Shown here one piece after another: positions 23,947 through 34,100 of a stretch of DNA of 64,000 bases. The stretch lies in contig JAFVCA010000037.1 in NCBI GenBank assembly GCA_017479705.1, positions 1 through 64,000 on the forward strand, given 5' to 3'. The DNA is from Bacteroidales bacterium (lineage in GTDB: Bacteria > Bacteroidota > Bacteroidia > Bacteroidales > P3). The position numbers and the translations under genes are program-made. Position 1 is the first letter of the stretch, and each line of letters opens with the position of its first letter. Below the pieces are notes generated by a model, which saw only the letters and a program-made list of their open reading frames with translations, ran no database searches and was not told where the DNA came from.

Positions 23947-25422
23947 ATGAATAAGTTGAGAAGAACGAAGAGAACCGCTGTGGGCATGATGATGCTGGCG
24001 ACGCTCGTTGCGGCGGCGTGGCCCGCGGCGGCGCAGTACCAACCCGCCAAGATGGTGCAGCAGTTAGACGAGCTGAGTGCCTTTAAGCATTTGATCGTGA
24101 TAGCGTGGTCGTGTAGCCATGTGTCAGTGATACAGGATACGGTGGATTATGTCGAGTTTCGCTTGTACAATGCTGCCGACACGGCCTCCCTGCCCGACGG
24201 ATTAGTGCATGTGGTTCCCCTTGAGTATGGGGGTGGAATCCTCTATGTTCAGGGCTTTCCCACGGTGCTTGGCGTGGTGTTGCATCTTAAAACAAAAAAT
24301 CTCAGTCTGTCCGCAGAGGGCTATAGCGAGGTGACGCTTTCGCCCCTTAATGCAAGAGACTCCCTTGTGTATGAAGACCTTTCGCTCCAGGCCGAGATGC
24401 ACGGCACGCTTAGGGTAGACCGCCATATACACGCCGAAAACATTTCGCTGAGTGCTTTAGACCTTGGTTTGGTTGTGTGCAATGGATACAGGAGCCCCAA
24501 TTTTTTTGAAGAGAAATACCGGGGAGGAGAAATCTCTGTAGCCTTTCGCAATGGAGAGTATGACAAAAATCTGTATGACTCAAGAAGTGTGCGAGGGAAT
24601 ACTCGCTTGGCCATACACCGTTACAAGCCCATAGAGCGGGTGCACCTCAGTCTGCTGGGCGGTTTCCACAATTGGGGTACAAGTTCGCTGAACGGCCTGT
24701 CCGGGACGGAGTATGTGTTTGACTACCGCACGGTGGCCTACTGGGAGCGCACGGCGTGGGAGGATGCCGCCTCGGTGCGTACCACGGTAGGCAATGTGCA
24801 AGCGGAGCTGACATACGACATCGTGGCCCGCAGAAACTTCGCCATAGGGGTGGGTTTGGGCTACGAGCGGAACGAGTACAGGTTGCGCCACCCTTTTGTG
24901 TCGTATGTCGAGGGAACGGACATCGCCGTGCAGACGGACAAGATCAGAACCACGTTGACCAACTATACGGGGTTCTCCATCCTGCCGGAGATTGGCGAGA
25001 TAAGGTACTGGCGCCAAACTATCGACGGTGCATGGACAAGCCGCTTTGTGACCAACTATGCCACTCTGCCGATATGCTTCACTTACTATGCCGACCAGAA
25101 CCACCGGAAGGGGTTCCACGCGGGCGTGGCTGTGGTGCCGGGCATGGCCTTGAGTAAGGGACGGCTGGTGCGCCATTTTGACGCCACGGGCGGCAGGGTG
25201 CCGGCTTCCTATTCACCTGCTGGCGACACCACGTGGGGCACACTTCGGTACGACATACATGACGTGCAGGAGGTGAAGGTGAACGCCAAGGTGGATGTGA
25301 GGTTGACGGTGGGATGGGCCAACTGGAGTGTGTTTCTGCAATTTTCCACCGTCCCGGTCATTGCCGACGACCGGACATTGGGACTCTACCCCATGAAACT
25401 GGGCGCAAGGATAAGCCTTTGA
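23947..25422 (+). CDS. Outer-membrane protein with adhesin-like head and barrel
   Basis: 491 residues. Signal peptide (VGMMMLATLVAAAWPAAAQ). Residues about 40-190 are short repeated strands with small residues (GYSEVTLSPL, HIHAENISLSALDLG), like GIN/DUF2807 head domains. From about 215 alternating aromatic strands (VHLSLLGGFHN, RNFAIGVGLGYERNEYRLRHPF) suggest a beta-barrel ending in LGARISL. Follows the anti-sigma gene after 144 bases of AT-rich sequence and may belong to its regulon. Precise function unknown. Confidence 0.6.
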   Translation: MNKLRRTKRTAVGMMMLATLVAAAWPAAAQYQPAKMVQQLDELSAFKHLIVIAWSCSHVSVIQDTVDYVEFRLYNAADTASLPDGLVHVVPLEYGGGILYVQGFPTVLGVVLHLKTKNLSLSAEGYSEVTLSPLNARDSLVYEDLSLQAEMHGTLRVDRHIHAENISLSALDLGLVVCNGYRSPNFFEEKYRGGEISVAFRNGEYDKNLYDSRSVRGNTRLAIHRYKPIERVHLSLLGGFHNWGTSSLNGLSGTEYVFDYRTVAYWERTAWEDAASVRTTVGNVQAELTYDIVARRNFAIGVGLGYERNEYRLRHPFVSYVEGTDIAVQTDKIRTTLTNYTGFSILPEIGEIRYWRQTIDGAWTSRFVTNYATLPICFTYYADQNHRKGFHAGVAVVPGMALSKGRLVRHFDATGGRVPASYSPAGDTTWGTLRYDIHDVQEVKVNAKVDVRLTVGWANWSVFLQFSTVPVIADDRTLGLYPMKLGARISL

Positions 25423-25480
25423 AGAAATCAAAAATTAAGAATTAATTATTATGGCGGCCTTTGGCCGCAAATGCGTAAAG

Positions 25481-26149
25481 ATGAAAAAGACTGTATTGAT
25501 ATTAATGGCCTTGATGGCTGCGGCCACGGGCTGGTGCGGCGGGGAACCCCCGTTTGTGATAAAAAGCGAATCTCCACGGGTGACAAAGAACGCGCCGCCG
25601 TCGGAGATGAAAAGCCTACCCTTTTGGAAAAGAATAACGGTGGGCGCTGAGTTTGTCCATAACATCACCAAGGGTTACTATTACGGCAACAACAGCATAC
25701 TGCTGGACCACCCTCACAACAGTGTGGACATACGGGTGGGGTGTGATTTGAACAAGTACTGTACGGTTGCCTTGCATGGTGGGCTGCGCATGTGCCACCG
25801 TGGGGTGGAGGGTGATAATATGGTGGAGACGGACAATTACTCAGGCTCTATGAGCAGGTCTATCTATGTGAATGAGCCTTACCTCATGATGGGCATCGAG
25901 GCGCACCTGCATCTGCTGCCTTTGGTGGGTGTGGAAAGCCCGTGGTACGATGTGTATGCTATAGGTCGGGCGGGGTATACCACGCAGGACCTTGGCCTGA
26001 CGGTGGGACTTGGCTTTGCCTTCTGGCCTTGGAAATGGGGCAGTGTGTTCGGCAGCGTGGGGGCTGGAAGTCTTGGGGTTTCGACTGGTTTCAGGGACGA
26101 GTCGTGGCCGCATTTCCAGCTGCGCACAGGGGTCAGCGTAAGGCTGTGA
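25481..26149 (+). CDS. Predicted outer-membrane protein, unknown function
   Basis: 222 residues. Signal peptide (TVLILMALMAAATGWC; the Cys could make it a lipoprotein but the context is not canonical). Barrel-like strands follow: YCTVALHGGLRMC, YDVYAIGRAGYTTQDLGLTVGLGFAF, VFGSVGAGSLGVSTGF, ending in RTGVSVRL. Start chosen at MKKTVL instead of the upstream in-frame ATG at 25451 because of the signal peptide. 58 bases after the previous gene. Confidence 0.65.
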   Translation: MKKTVLILMALMAAATGWCGGEPPFVIKSESPRVTKNAPPSEMKSLPFWKRITVGAEFVHNITKGYYYGNNSILLDHPHNSVDIRVGCDLNKYCTVALHGGLRMCHRGVEGDNMVETDNYSGSMSRSIYVNEPYLMMGIEAHLHLLPLVGVESPWYDVYAIGRAGYTTQDLGLTVGLGFAFWPWKWGSVFGSVGAGSLGVSTGFRDESWPHFQLRTGVSVRL

Positions 26150-26218
26150 TTGGATGTGGATTGATGCAGAAATCGATTTACTCATTCAGAATACATTAAA
26201 TTAAAAATAATCACTTTT

Positions 26219-26246
26219 AAAGGTTGCGCCCGACACGTATCAGGGT
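26219..26246 (+). promoter_or_regulatory. Leader motif, copy B
   Basis: AAAGGTTGCGCCCGACACG, TATCA, GGGT, ending 7 bases before the ATG at 26254. Same stem possibility as the other copies. No promoter could be placed between it and the preceding gene, so it may be read from upstream. Confidence 0.75.
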
Positions 26247-26253
26247 TAAAGAA

Positions 26254-26649
26254 ATGAAAAAGTTTATGGCAATGTTTTTGGTGGCAGCATCGCTGCTCGT
26301 GGTCTCCTGCAAAAAGGAAAATGAAACGGTGAAATTGGCCGGCACCAGCTGGAAGTCGTCTCTGTCGGTTGGAAACTTCCAGGCCGACTATCAGATTTCG
26401 TTTATCACTGATACAACGGGAAGGTTGGATATGGCGATTATAGAAGCTGGAGAGCCGGACGTTGAGACGGTCCAGTTTACCTACACCTTTGACGGCAGGA
26501 AGAACGGCACCATGGTTTTGGAAGATGAGCCGAATAGCTTCACTTATTCAGACCAAGGTTCGGATAATAAGCCGACAATCACCATAAGCCTTTCGCCAGA
26601 AATGGCAAGTGAGATGGGTGTTAGCACGCTGGTGTTCCACAAGCAATGA
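26254..26649 (+). CDS. Small lipoprotein with lipocalin-like strands
   Basis: 131 residues. Lipobox VVSC at the end of the signal peptide, then KLAGTSWKSSLSVGNFQ (the opening of many Bacteroidales lipocalin-like lipoproteins), repeated beta strands and a closing STLVFHK. The GTxW start suggests DUF4923/lipocalin-like type, by eye only. The leader motif ends 7 bases before this ATG, supporting it over the earlier ATG at 26224. Confidence 0.7.
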   Translation: MKKFMAMFLVAASLLVVSCKKENETVKLAGTSWKSSLSVGNFQADYQISFITDTTGRLDMAIIEAGEPDVETVQFTYTFDGRKNGTMVLEDEPNSFTYSDQGSDNKPTITISLSPEMASEMGVSTLVFHKQ

Positions 26650-26683
26650 GCCAGCATGGTTTAATTCTTTCAAAAAAAATGTG

Positions 26684-26691
26684 TACCTTTG
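26684..26691 (+). promoter_or_regulatory. -7 element before the next lipoprotein gene
   Basis: TACCTTTG, with TTTA at 26660-26663 as a three-of-four -33 at spacer 20. Start of transcription would be near 26697, giving a leader of about 95 bases. Confidence 0.65.
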
Positions 26692-26755
26692 CAGTCTACA
26701 TGTTGGTAATACTCTTTTATAGAGGATTCCGCAGATAGTTGGTGTATAAACATTT

Positions 26756-26783
26756 AAGGGTTGCGCCCGACACGTATCAGGGC
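26756..26783 (+). promoter_or_regulatory. Leader motif, copy C (compensating base)
   Basis: AAGGGTTGCGCCCGACACG, TATCA, GGGC, ending 8 bases before the ATG at 26792. Here the 3' arm reads GGGC and pairs perfectly with GCCC, whereas the other copies have GGGT with one G-U. Confidence 0.78.
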
Positions 26784-26791
26784 TTTGAAAG

Positions 26792-27154
26792 ATGAAAAAA
26801 ATACTGGTTATTGTGGCCATGGGAATTGCCATGGTATTGTTTGCAGGTTGTACTGGTTACAACAGAATGACTTATAACACGATGAATCAAACGAAGGTGG
26901 TGCTGGACAAGGCCAACTTCGAGGTGATCGGTCAGGTGGAAGGTGTGTACAGCACGGAGTATATCTTTGGTATTGGTGGACACACGAAGGCCGCAATGCG
27001 CGAGAATGCTGCCCAGCAGATGTACAAGAACGCCAACCTGAGAGGTAGCCAGGCAATCATCAATGTGACTTATTCGACGTCTCACCGTACTATCCTTGGC
27101 GTGTACAGCGAGTATACGGTGACGGCTTACGGCACGGTGATTGAGTTCAAGTAG
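26792..27154 (+). CDS. Small lipoprotein, DUF6567-like
   Basis: 120 residues. Signal peptide with lipobox FAGC, then TKVVLDKANFEVIGQVEG, an Ala/Asn-rich helix (AAMRENAAQQMYKNANLRGSQAIINV) and a strand pair ending TVTAYGTVIEF. That order resembles Bacteroidales lipoproteins of the DUF6567 type, and the C-terminal part resembles the lipoprotein at 58617. Followed by a strong terminator shared with adk. Confidence 0.7.
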   Translation: MKKILVIVAMGIAMVLFAGCTGYNRMTYNTMNQTKVVLDKANFEVIGQVEGVYSTEYIFGIGGHTKAAMRENAAQQMYKNANLRGSQAIINVTYSTSHRTILGVYSEYTVTAYGTVIEFK

Positions 27155-27200
27155 TCTTCACCCTGACAAGTGGAGGCTTGCCTCCGATAGGGAAAATGAG

Positions 27201-27229
27201 AAGGGCGACCATCGAGAATGGTCGCCCTT
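27201..27229. terminator. Terminator between lipoprotein and adk (both directions)
   Basis: AAGGGCGACCAT (27201-27212), loop CGAGA, ATGGTCGCCCTT (27218-27229). It lies between convergent genes and can serve both. Confidence 0.85.
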
Positions 27230-27250
27230 GTTGTTGGTCTGTGTGTGTGG

Positions 27251-27910
27251 CTACTGTTCCAAGAGGTGTTGCAGTATGCGGCACAGACGGGTGTTGGTCT
27301 CGGTAATCTCGCCACTGCCGTCGACGGAGACGAGCCGGCCGGAGACTTTGTAGTAGTCAAGGACGGGGCGCGTCTTGGCTTCGTATTCTTCCAAGCGGTG
27401 GCGGATGACGGCTTCGTTGTCGTCGCTGCGGTTGGAGATTTGGGCACGCTCATGGATGCGCCGCACCAGCTCTTCCTGTGGTACGTCGATGCTGATGACA
27501 CGGTCCAGCCGACGGTTCTTTTTCTGGAAGAGGAATTCCAGCATTTGGCATTGCTGCACGGTGCGGGGGAAGCCGTCGTAGATGATGGAGGGTTGTGGCT
27601 GTTCGGGCAACGGGTCGTCAGGGCCAAGGCCACAGGCACGACGCAGACGGAGTTCGTCCCACTCGTCGAGGAGCTGGTTGCGGCCGCTGTCGAGGGCTTT
27701 GGCGATGAGGCCGACGACGATGTCGTCGCCCACCAGGTCGCCACGGTTCATGATGTCCTTGACGCGAAGGCCAAGGGGAGTGCCTTCGGCCACTTCGTGC
27801 CGCAGCATCTCGCCAGTTGAGAGGTGGATAAGGTCGAATTTCTCGGCCAGGAGAGAGGCCTGGGTCCCTTTGCCGACGCCCGGGGCGCCGAATAAGATGA
27901 TGTTCTTCAT
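27251..27910 (-). CDS. adk: Adenylate kinase
   Basis: 219 residues. P-loop GAPGVGKGTQ near the N-terminus, then LSTGEMLRHEV, YDGFPRTVQQ and a C-terminal RLEEYEAKTRPVLDYY. Interconverts ATP + AMP and 2 ADP. The core before the Pro-rich segment carries a longer loop (about 25 residues, DSGRNQLLDEWDELRLRRAC) than the E. coli enzyme, ahead of IIYDGFP. Convergent with the lipoprotein gene. Confidence 0.94.
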   Translation of the reverse strand: MKNIILFGAPGVGKGTQASLLAEKFDLIHLSTGEMLRHEVAEGTPLGLRVKDIMNRGDLVGDDIVVGLIAKALDSGRNQLLDEWDELRLRRACGLGPDDPLPEQPQPSIIYDGFPRTVQQCQMLEFLFQKKNRRLDRVISIDVPQEELVRRIHERAQISNRSDDNEAVIRHRLEEYEAKTRPVLDYYKVSGRLVSVDGSGEITETNTRLCRILQHLLEQ

Positions 27911-27931
27911 GGGGATTGAGGTCTGTGTAAT

Positions 27932-27992
27932 GCGGAGAACCTCCGCAGGTTTTAATTTTTAATTTTTATTTTTCAGGGTTTTCAATTTTCAT
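27932..27992. repeat. REP-like repeat, copy 2
   Basis: GCGGAG-AAC-CTCCGC (27932-27946) followed by AGGT and AT-rich sequence ending TTTTCAGGGTTTTCAATTTTCA, as in copy 1 at 20300. It lies between adk and the end of the C1 peptidase. Confidence 0.75.
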
Positions 27993-28006
27993 GCCCGTTT
28001 GCCCGG

Positions 28007-29236
28007 TTACTTGATGTTGAGTTTTTTCTTCATGTCCGGGGAGAGGGCGTCCTTGTGGATGAGGATGGTGATGGTCTTGTAGCGGAAGTAGGCTTTGCTG
28101 GCATAGAACATGCCTTTGTATTCGCCGTTGTAGGCACCCCAGCTGTTTTTGACCATGTAGTACTCGTTGCCGAGTTGGTCGTGGGCGGTGCCGTAGATGA
28201 GCATGAGGTGGTCGTCGTTGGTTTCGTGGTTGTCCCAGCCTAATTGGCGTTCCTGCGGGGTGACCCATCGCTGCGGGGTGGGACGGGAGGCGGATTCGTC
28301 CTGAATCTCTTTGGCGGTCATGCCTGTCCAGTGGGCGAGGTCGCTGCCTTTGAGGTCAGGGGCACTCATGTTCACTGCGGGCAGTACGCAGAAACCGTTG
28401 CGGGAGTTTTGACGGAAACCGGGCTCGCTGACGTCGCTGTCCCAACCGACGGGATAGCCGTGGGCAATGGCATAGTCGGCAATGGCTTGCAATTCGTCGA
28501 GGGGGACATTGTAGGAGATGTCGTGACGCCAGTTGTCGGGGCTTTCGACAGCAAAACAGGTGTAATAGGGGTAGTGCAGGAAGGAGGTGATTTGGATGTA
28601 GTCGTCGGCCCGGAGCCCTGTGGAGGCGTAGAAGGTCTGGGGTGTGTAGCTCTTGCCTTGGTAGGTGAACTTCTCTGGCGGCACGCCGAGGTAGACGTCG
28701 TGTACGGCGCGGATGGCTTTCATGCAAAGCAGCTGGTAGTTCTCATCACTTTGCAGACTGCCATTGCCCGCAGCGGCTTTGACCATGGGGTTGACCATAG
28801 AGCTGAGCTCGCTGTGGTTGGAAATGGTGTCGCGATACATGGCTCCGGGGCGCATCAGCTCTTCGGGCACCAGACCGTAACGTTCCATGCAATGAAGCAG
28901 GTCGCCGAAACAGCCGCCTTGGCTGAAGCCGATGTCGCCATGGGTGCGAATGGAGGCCATGGCGCGGTCCATGTAGTCCCAATAGGCGGTGTACATCTCG
29001 CTGAAGTCGTAGGTGCCTTTGCCCATGCGCAGCAACTCGGCCTCGATGAAAGCGGTGCCGCTATAGTCCCAACAGGTGCCGGCTTTGCCTTGGTTTTTGA
29101 CGGGTGTCACGGGGAGTTCCTTGACAATGGTGAATTTGTAACCTTCGTTGTTATTGCTGTTTTGAGCCAATTGGGTCTGTGCGCAGATGGCGGTACTACC
29201 CAGTGTTGCAGCAAGGATTAGGATGGCTTTTTTCAT
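28007..29236 (-). CDS. Secreted C1 family cysteine peptidase (aminopeptidase C-like)
   Basis: 409 residues from the ATG at 29234-29236 (the ORF runs further but the signal peptide begins here). Signal peptide, then the active-site Cys in NQGKAGTCWDYSGTAFIEAE, His in ETNDDHLMLIYGTAHD and Asn in MVKNSWG. Homologous to bleomycin hydrolase/aminopeptidase C (papain clan), Bacteroidales-typical. Probably periplasmic peptide processing. A -7 element TATCTTTG lies at plus 29261-29268. Confidence 0.88.
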   Translation of the reverse strand: MKKAILILAATLGSTAICAQTQLAQNSNNNEGYKFTIVKELPVTPVKNQGKAGTCWDYSGTAFIEAELLRMGKGTYDFSEMYTAYWDYMDRAMASIRTHGDIGFSQGGCFGDLLHCMERYGLVPEELMRPGAMYRDTISNHSELSSMVNPMVKAAAGNGSLQSDENYQLLCMKAIRAVHDVYLGVPPEKFTYQGKSYTPQTFYASTGLRADDYIQITSFLHYPYYTCFAVESPDNWRHDISYNVPLDELQAIADYAIAHGYPVGWDSDVSEPGFRQNSRNGFCVLPAVNMSAPDLKGSDLAHWTGMTAKEIQDESASRPTPQRWVTPQERQLGWDNHETNDDHLMLIYGTAHDQLGNEYYMVKNSWGAYNGEYKGMFYASKAYFRYKTITILIHKDALSPDMKKKLNIK

Positions 29237-29466
29237 GTTGATGTCATTTTTTTCAAAGTGCAAAGATACGCAAAAAAAATTGATAATTGAAAAACATGAT
29301 GATTCGAAAGATGAAAAATGAGGGGCGATTTTTTTTCGACATGTCAAAAAAAAATCCGATATTTGCATAGGAACTTTTATATCAATATATTGTGAAATAA
29401 AAACCACATTTTCAATCTTTCCCCGAAAAACACGGAATAACATATAAACCCTTAAAATTATATAGT

Positions 29467-29778
29467 ATGTCAATTACAATTTTGAACGAAATCGACAAAG
29501 CCAAGGTATTGGTTGACGGAATGAGGAAGAACCTGGACAAGGCAAAGCAATTGGGTATTGATTCCCAGACTTTGAACCGTCTGGAAAAAACCTTCACTGT
29601 GCTGAAAACTAAAGATGACGAGCTGGATGCCCTGCGCCGGCAGGCTACCCTGAAGGTGAAGGAGAACAATGAGCTGCTGGCTGACATGAAGTCCCAGATG
29701 CTCGCAGTGCGCAAGGCTGTGAAGGAGAATTACCCCCAACAGGAGTGGATTGACTTCGGCGTGCAGGACAAACGCTGA
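29467..29778 (+). CDS. Small coiled-coil protein, conserved in Bacteroidales
   Basis: 103 residues, all helical, heptad-rich (LDALRRQATLKVKENNELLADMK), with a family-typical ending EWIDFGVQDKR. Proteins of this size and ending recur in Bacteroidales genomes with no assigned role. A near -7 (GATATTTG) lies about 105 bases upstream. Followed by a strong terminator. Confidence 0.75.
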   Translation: MSITILNEIDKAKVLVDGMRKNLDKAKQLGIDSQTLNRLEKTFTVLKTKDDELDALRRQATLKVKENNELLADMKSQMLAVRKAVKENYPQQEWIDFGVQDKR

Positions 29779-29803
29779 GGACGCTCCACCACCGCTGATG
29801 ATT

Positions 29804-29838
29804 AAAAAGGTCTGTCGCAGAGGGCGGCAGACCTTTTT
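29804..29838. terminator. Terminator between coiled-coil gene and TolC gene
   Basis: AAAAAGGTCTG (29804-29814) pairs with CAGACCTTTTT (29828-29838). Shared by the convergent genes. Confidence 0.9.
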
Positions 29839-29859
29839 AATTGGGATTCTGGGGGAAGA

Positions 29860-31131
29860 TTACATGCCAAACTGGCCTGTGCCGGCGCATCGCTCCAGCT
29901 CTATCCGGGCGGACATGCAGCTGTGAAGGCATTCGGCGTAAGCTTGTTGCAACTCGTTGTATGTGTGCTGGGCACTGATGACTTCAAGGAGTGACGTCTC
30001 ACCACGCTGATAGGCGTACATCTTTCCATCCAGTACTTGACGGGCATTATGGATGATGACGGTGTTGTAGTCGGCAAGACGGTCGATGGCTGAGCGGTAG
30101 TTGTTATAGGCCTTGATTATTTCGGCCTGAGCCTGTTGCCGCAGTATGTCGGTCTGCATGTTTGCTTGCTGGGCTTTGTATTGGGAGGAGCGGATGTCGC
30201 CGCGGTTGAGGTTGGAGACTGGCAGGGGAATGCTGACGCCCACGGTGTAACCGATGAATTCGGGCGCAGGGGCTTCCTCATTGCGCACGCGGGTGTTGTA
30301 GTTGACTCCGAGGGCAAGGTCAATGTCCGGCATGCGTTCACGGCGCACTTGCGTCAGTTCGCTCTCGGAGGCAAGGGCAAGATGGCGTTGCTGGGCGATG
30401 TCCTGGCGAAGAGTGTCAGCTCCTTGCAGGAGGCTCTGTAGGTTATAGTTCCGCAGGGGGGCGGCAAGGGTGCCAGCCAAAGCATTTGTAGACAGGGATG
30501 GCTTGCCCATCAGCAGATCCAGTTCGACCAGGGCGTTGCGGTAGTCGACTTGCAGGGCAAGGTATTCCTGCTTGGCGATGTTGGCCTCGAGGCGTGTCTG
30601 CATGACGTCGATTTCGGACAACTCGCCTGTGGCGTGGCGAAGGCTGTCACTATGGTAGAGCGCCTGCATGTTCTCAGCATTCTGACGGCCGATTTGGGCA
30701 AGGTCGCGTGCCAGCAGGGCATCGATGAATGCCAGTGTGGCCTCTGCTCGCAGGTCGAGGGCAAAGAGTTGAAGGCCTGCGTCTGTGGCGTCGAGGTTGT
30801 GTCGGGCCACGGCGATACGTGCAGCCCGCTTGCCGAAGGAGATAGTCTTTCCCAACTCGAAGCTAAGTGATTGCCCCATGGCAATGTCCCAGTCGCTGTT
30901 GTTGCCGTATTCGGCAGAAAGGGTGGGGTCCATGAATTTCTTGGCCGCAGAGAGATCGGCTTGCGACACGGAGAGATCCAGTTTGGCAGCAGCGTAGGAG
31001 AGGTTGTGTTCCATGACGCGATGGATGAATGTTGAGTAGTCCAGCTCCTGCCCCCGGAGGGTCGCACCTCCACAGGTGATGAGTACGGCAAGGGTGGCGC
31101 ATCGCCACTGATGTTTAAAGGATGTTTTCAT
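29860..31131 (-). CDS. TolC family outer-membrane efflux protein
   Basis: 423 residues. Signal peptide, then the long helices and paired strands of TolC/CusC proteins (LSVSQADLSAAKKFMDPTLSAEYG; GEISEIDVMQTRLEANIAKQEYLAL-like segment; VGVSIPLPVSN). It forms the outer-membrane channel of the metal efflux system. Its start overlaps the end of the RND pump gene by 4 bases; last gene of the operon. Confidence 0.93.
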   Translation of the reverse strand: MKTSFKHQWRCATLAVLITCGGATLRGQELDYSTFIHRVMEHNLSYAAAKLDLSVSQADLSAAKKFMDPTLSAEYGNNSDWDIAMGQSLSFELGKTISFGKRAARIAVARHNLDATDAGLQLFALDLRAEATLAFIDALLARDLAQIGRQNAENMQALYHSDSLRHATGELSEIDVMQTRLEANIAKQEYLALQVDYRNALVELDLLMGKPSLSTNALAGTLAAPLRNYNLQSLLQGADTLRQDIAQQRHLALASESELTQVRRERMPDIDLALGVNYNTRVRNEEAPAPEFIGYTVGVSIPLPVSNLNRGDIRSSQYKAQQANMQTDILRQQAQAEIIKAYNNYRSAIDRLADYNTVIIHNARQVLDGKMYAYQRGETSLLEVISAQHTYNELQQAYAECLHSCMSARIELERCAGTGQFGM

Positions 31132-34100
31132 GATTTTGCGGGGATATTATCGTTGGGTTGTGAAGGGTTTTTGTCGGCAGAGCGCTGTTCGGCCCGGAGT
31201 TCCATCATGTAGTAGAGCGAGGGGAGTATGAAGAGTGTGACGATGGTGGCAAAGATAAGACCGTAGACGATGACTGTCGCCAAGGGACGCTGCACATCGC
31301 TGCCGATGCCTGTGGAGATGGAGGCAGGGAAGAGACCCAGCACAGCCACGGAGGCGGTCAGGAGGACGGGTCTCATGCGGTGCGAGGCACCCTCGATGAC
31401 GGCTCGTCGCAGCCCTGTGCCACGCTCTCGCAGGTGGTTGATGTGCGAAATCATGATGATGCCGTTCTGTATGGCCACGCCGATGAGGGCAATGAATCCG
31501 ACGGCGGAGGAGACATTGAGGGTCATGCCGCGGATGTTGAGGGCGGCCATTCCGCCAAACAATGCTAATGGCACAACAACCATCAACAGACCTGCCTGAC
31601 GCACCTTGCCAAAAGCAAAGATGAGGAGGATGAACATGACCATGAGGGCTAACGGCACCACCAGACCCAAGCGGTTGAAGGCGCGGTTGCGGTTCTCGAA
31701 TTGGCCGGCCCAATGGAGGGTGGTCTTGTCGTGGTCGAACTGGATGTTCTTGGCTATCTGCTTGTCGGCCTCGGCGACAAAGGTGGTGAGGTCTGCTCCG
31801 CGCAGGTTGATGCGCACCAGCGTGTAGCGGCGTGCCATCTCGCGCATGATGGTGCTGGCACCAAGGTCCATCTTGATGTCCGCCACGGCGGAGAGGGGCA
31901 CCTTTGCCCCGTCGGCAGTGGTCAGCAGGAGGTTGCCTATGCCCTCAGGGGTGTTGCGGTACTGCTCGGCGTAGCGGCAGGTGATGTCGTAGACCTTGCT
32001 CCCCACATAAATCTGTGAGATGGCGCGGCCACCAATGGCCAGCTCGATGAGTTCGGCCACGTCGGAGACATTGAGGCCATATTGGGCAATGCTTTCGCGG
32101 TTGACGGAGATTTGTAGTTGGGGTGTGGGCGGCTCTTGGTCCACTGCCACGTCGGTGGCGCCCTTGATGCCTGCCACCACATGTGCCACCTGCTCGGCCA
32201 CGCGGCGGCTCTCGTCAATGTCGTCGGAGTATATCTTCAGTGCCAGGTCACTGTGCGTGCCGGCTATTTGGTCCATCACCATGTCGATGATGGGCTGCGA
32301 GAAACCGGCCGAGTAGCCCGGCATCTGCTCAATGGCGGCCGCCATGGCCTCCACCAGCTCCGCTTTGGTGCGTCCGCTTTTCCACGTGTTGTAGGGCTTC
32401 AGGCCTATGCCGGCTTCCACGTGCGAGAGAGAGAAACACTCGGCACCCTCGTCGTCGCGTCCCAACTGCGTCATGACGTAACTGGTCTCGTCAAAGCTGC
32501 TGAGCACGTGGCGCAGGTCGTCGGACATTTTTTTGGACTGCTCGATGCTGAGGCCGGAGGGGAGCTGCACTTGCACCCAGATGGAACCCTCGTCAAGCGG
32601 GGGCAGGAAGTCCTTGCCAACAGTGAAGGAGAGGGCTATCGAGCCGCACAGGATAACCACAAGGGTGGCCAGTACGGCGCGTTTCTTCTCAAGGATGGCA
32701 GCAATGTGGCGGTTGTATGAATTGTTGAGTTTCTCAAGCCATTTGTTGTGGTAGAGTTTGCGTGGTTTGCGGTAGGCCATGTAAGAGAGGCCGGGGGTAA
32801 GCAGCAGCGCGGTAAGCAGTGCGCCGATGAGGGCGTAGCCCACCGTGTAGGCCATGGGGGTGAAGAGCTTGCGCTCCACGTGCTCAAAAGCAAACAGCGG
32901 CAGATAAGCGGTGATGATAATGATGGTCGAGAAGAAGATGGAGCGGGCCACCTCGCGGGCGCGCTGTTTCACGTCGTCCGTGGAGAGCTCCAGCTCCGGA
33001 TGTCGTTCGCGCTTTTTGAGGATGTTCTCCATCATCACGATGGCTCCGTCCACCAGGATGCCGAAGTCTATGGCTCCCAGCGAGAGGAGGTTGGCCGGAA
33101 TGCCAGTGAGCTTCATCAGCACAAAGGCCACCAGCAGGGCAATGGGGATGGTGACGGCCACGACCAGCGAGCCGCGGAAGTTGCCCAGGAAAATCATCAG
33201 CACAACAATGACCAGCAGCATGCCGATGAGCAGTGTGTGCGAGACGGTTTTGAGGGTTTCGCCCACCAGACTGGTGCGGTCCAGGAAGGGATGGATTTCT
33301 ACCCCTTCGGGCAGGATTTCGTTGTTCAGCTCGTCGATGGAGGTGTGTATGCGGTCCAGAACGTCCGAAGGGTTCTCACCGCGCAGCATCTGCACAATGC
33401 CTTCCACGGCGTCGTCATAGTCGCGCGTGTCGTCGCTGTAGCCCAGCACGCCCTTGCGCTCCAGGGTGCCGTATTTCAGCTCGCCCAGCTCCTTCAGGTA
33501 CACCGGCGTGCCGTCCACGGTTTTGACCACAATGTTGCCCAAACCTTCAAGGTCGCTGATAAGGCCGATGCCGCGCACCACATAGCTGAGGCTCCCTTCT
33601 GACAGGATGCTGCCGCCCGCGTTGAGGTTGTTCTGCTCAATCTTCTCCGTGATGTCGCTGAGCGAGATGCCGTACTCCATGAGCCGTTCGGGCGAGAGTT
33701 CAATCTGGTATTGTGTGGTGATGCCCCCATAGTTGCTCACGTCGGCCACGCCCGAGATTTGACGCAGGTAGGGGATGATGGTCCACTTGTGGATATCGGT
33801 GAGGCTGCGGAGGTCGTGGCTGCCGTCAGGACTCTCGACGATGTAGCGGAATATCTCGCCAGTGGGGGCAGTGAGGGGGTTCAGCTCCGGCACTGCTCCG
33901 TATGGCAGGTCGATGCCCACCAAGCGCTCCGTGACGCGTTGCCGCGCCCAATAGTCGTCCACACCATCGTCAAAAACAAGGATGACGGTGGAAATGCCGA
34001 AACTGTTCTTGCTGCGCATGGTAGTGAGGTTGGGGATGCCGCTTACGGCACGCTCAACGGGAATGGATATTTGCTGCTCAATCTCCTCCGTGGCCAGTCC

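Noticed and set aside
26219..26783. Integron attC sites for the leader motif
   Set aside because: No paired R/R' boxes flanking each gene and no tyrosine integron integrase; the motif is directed and tied to the start codon.
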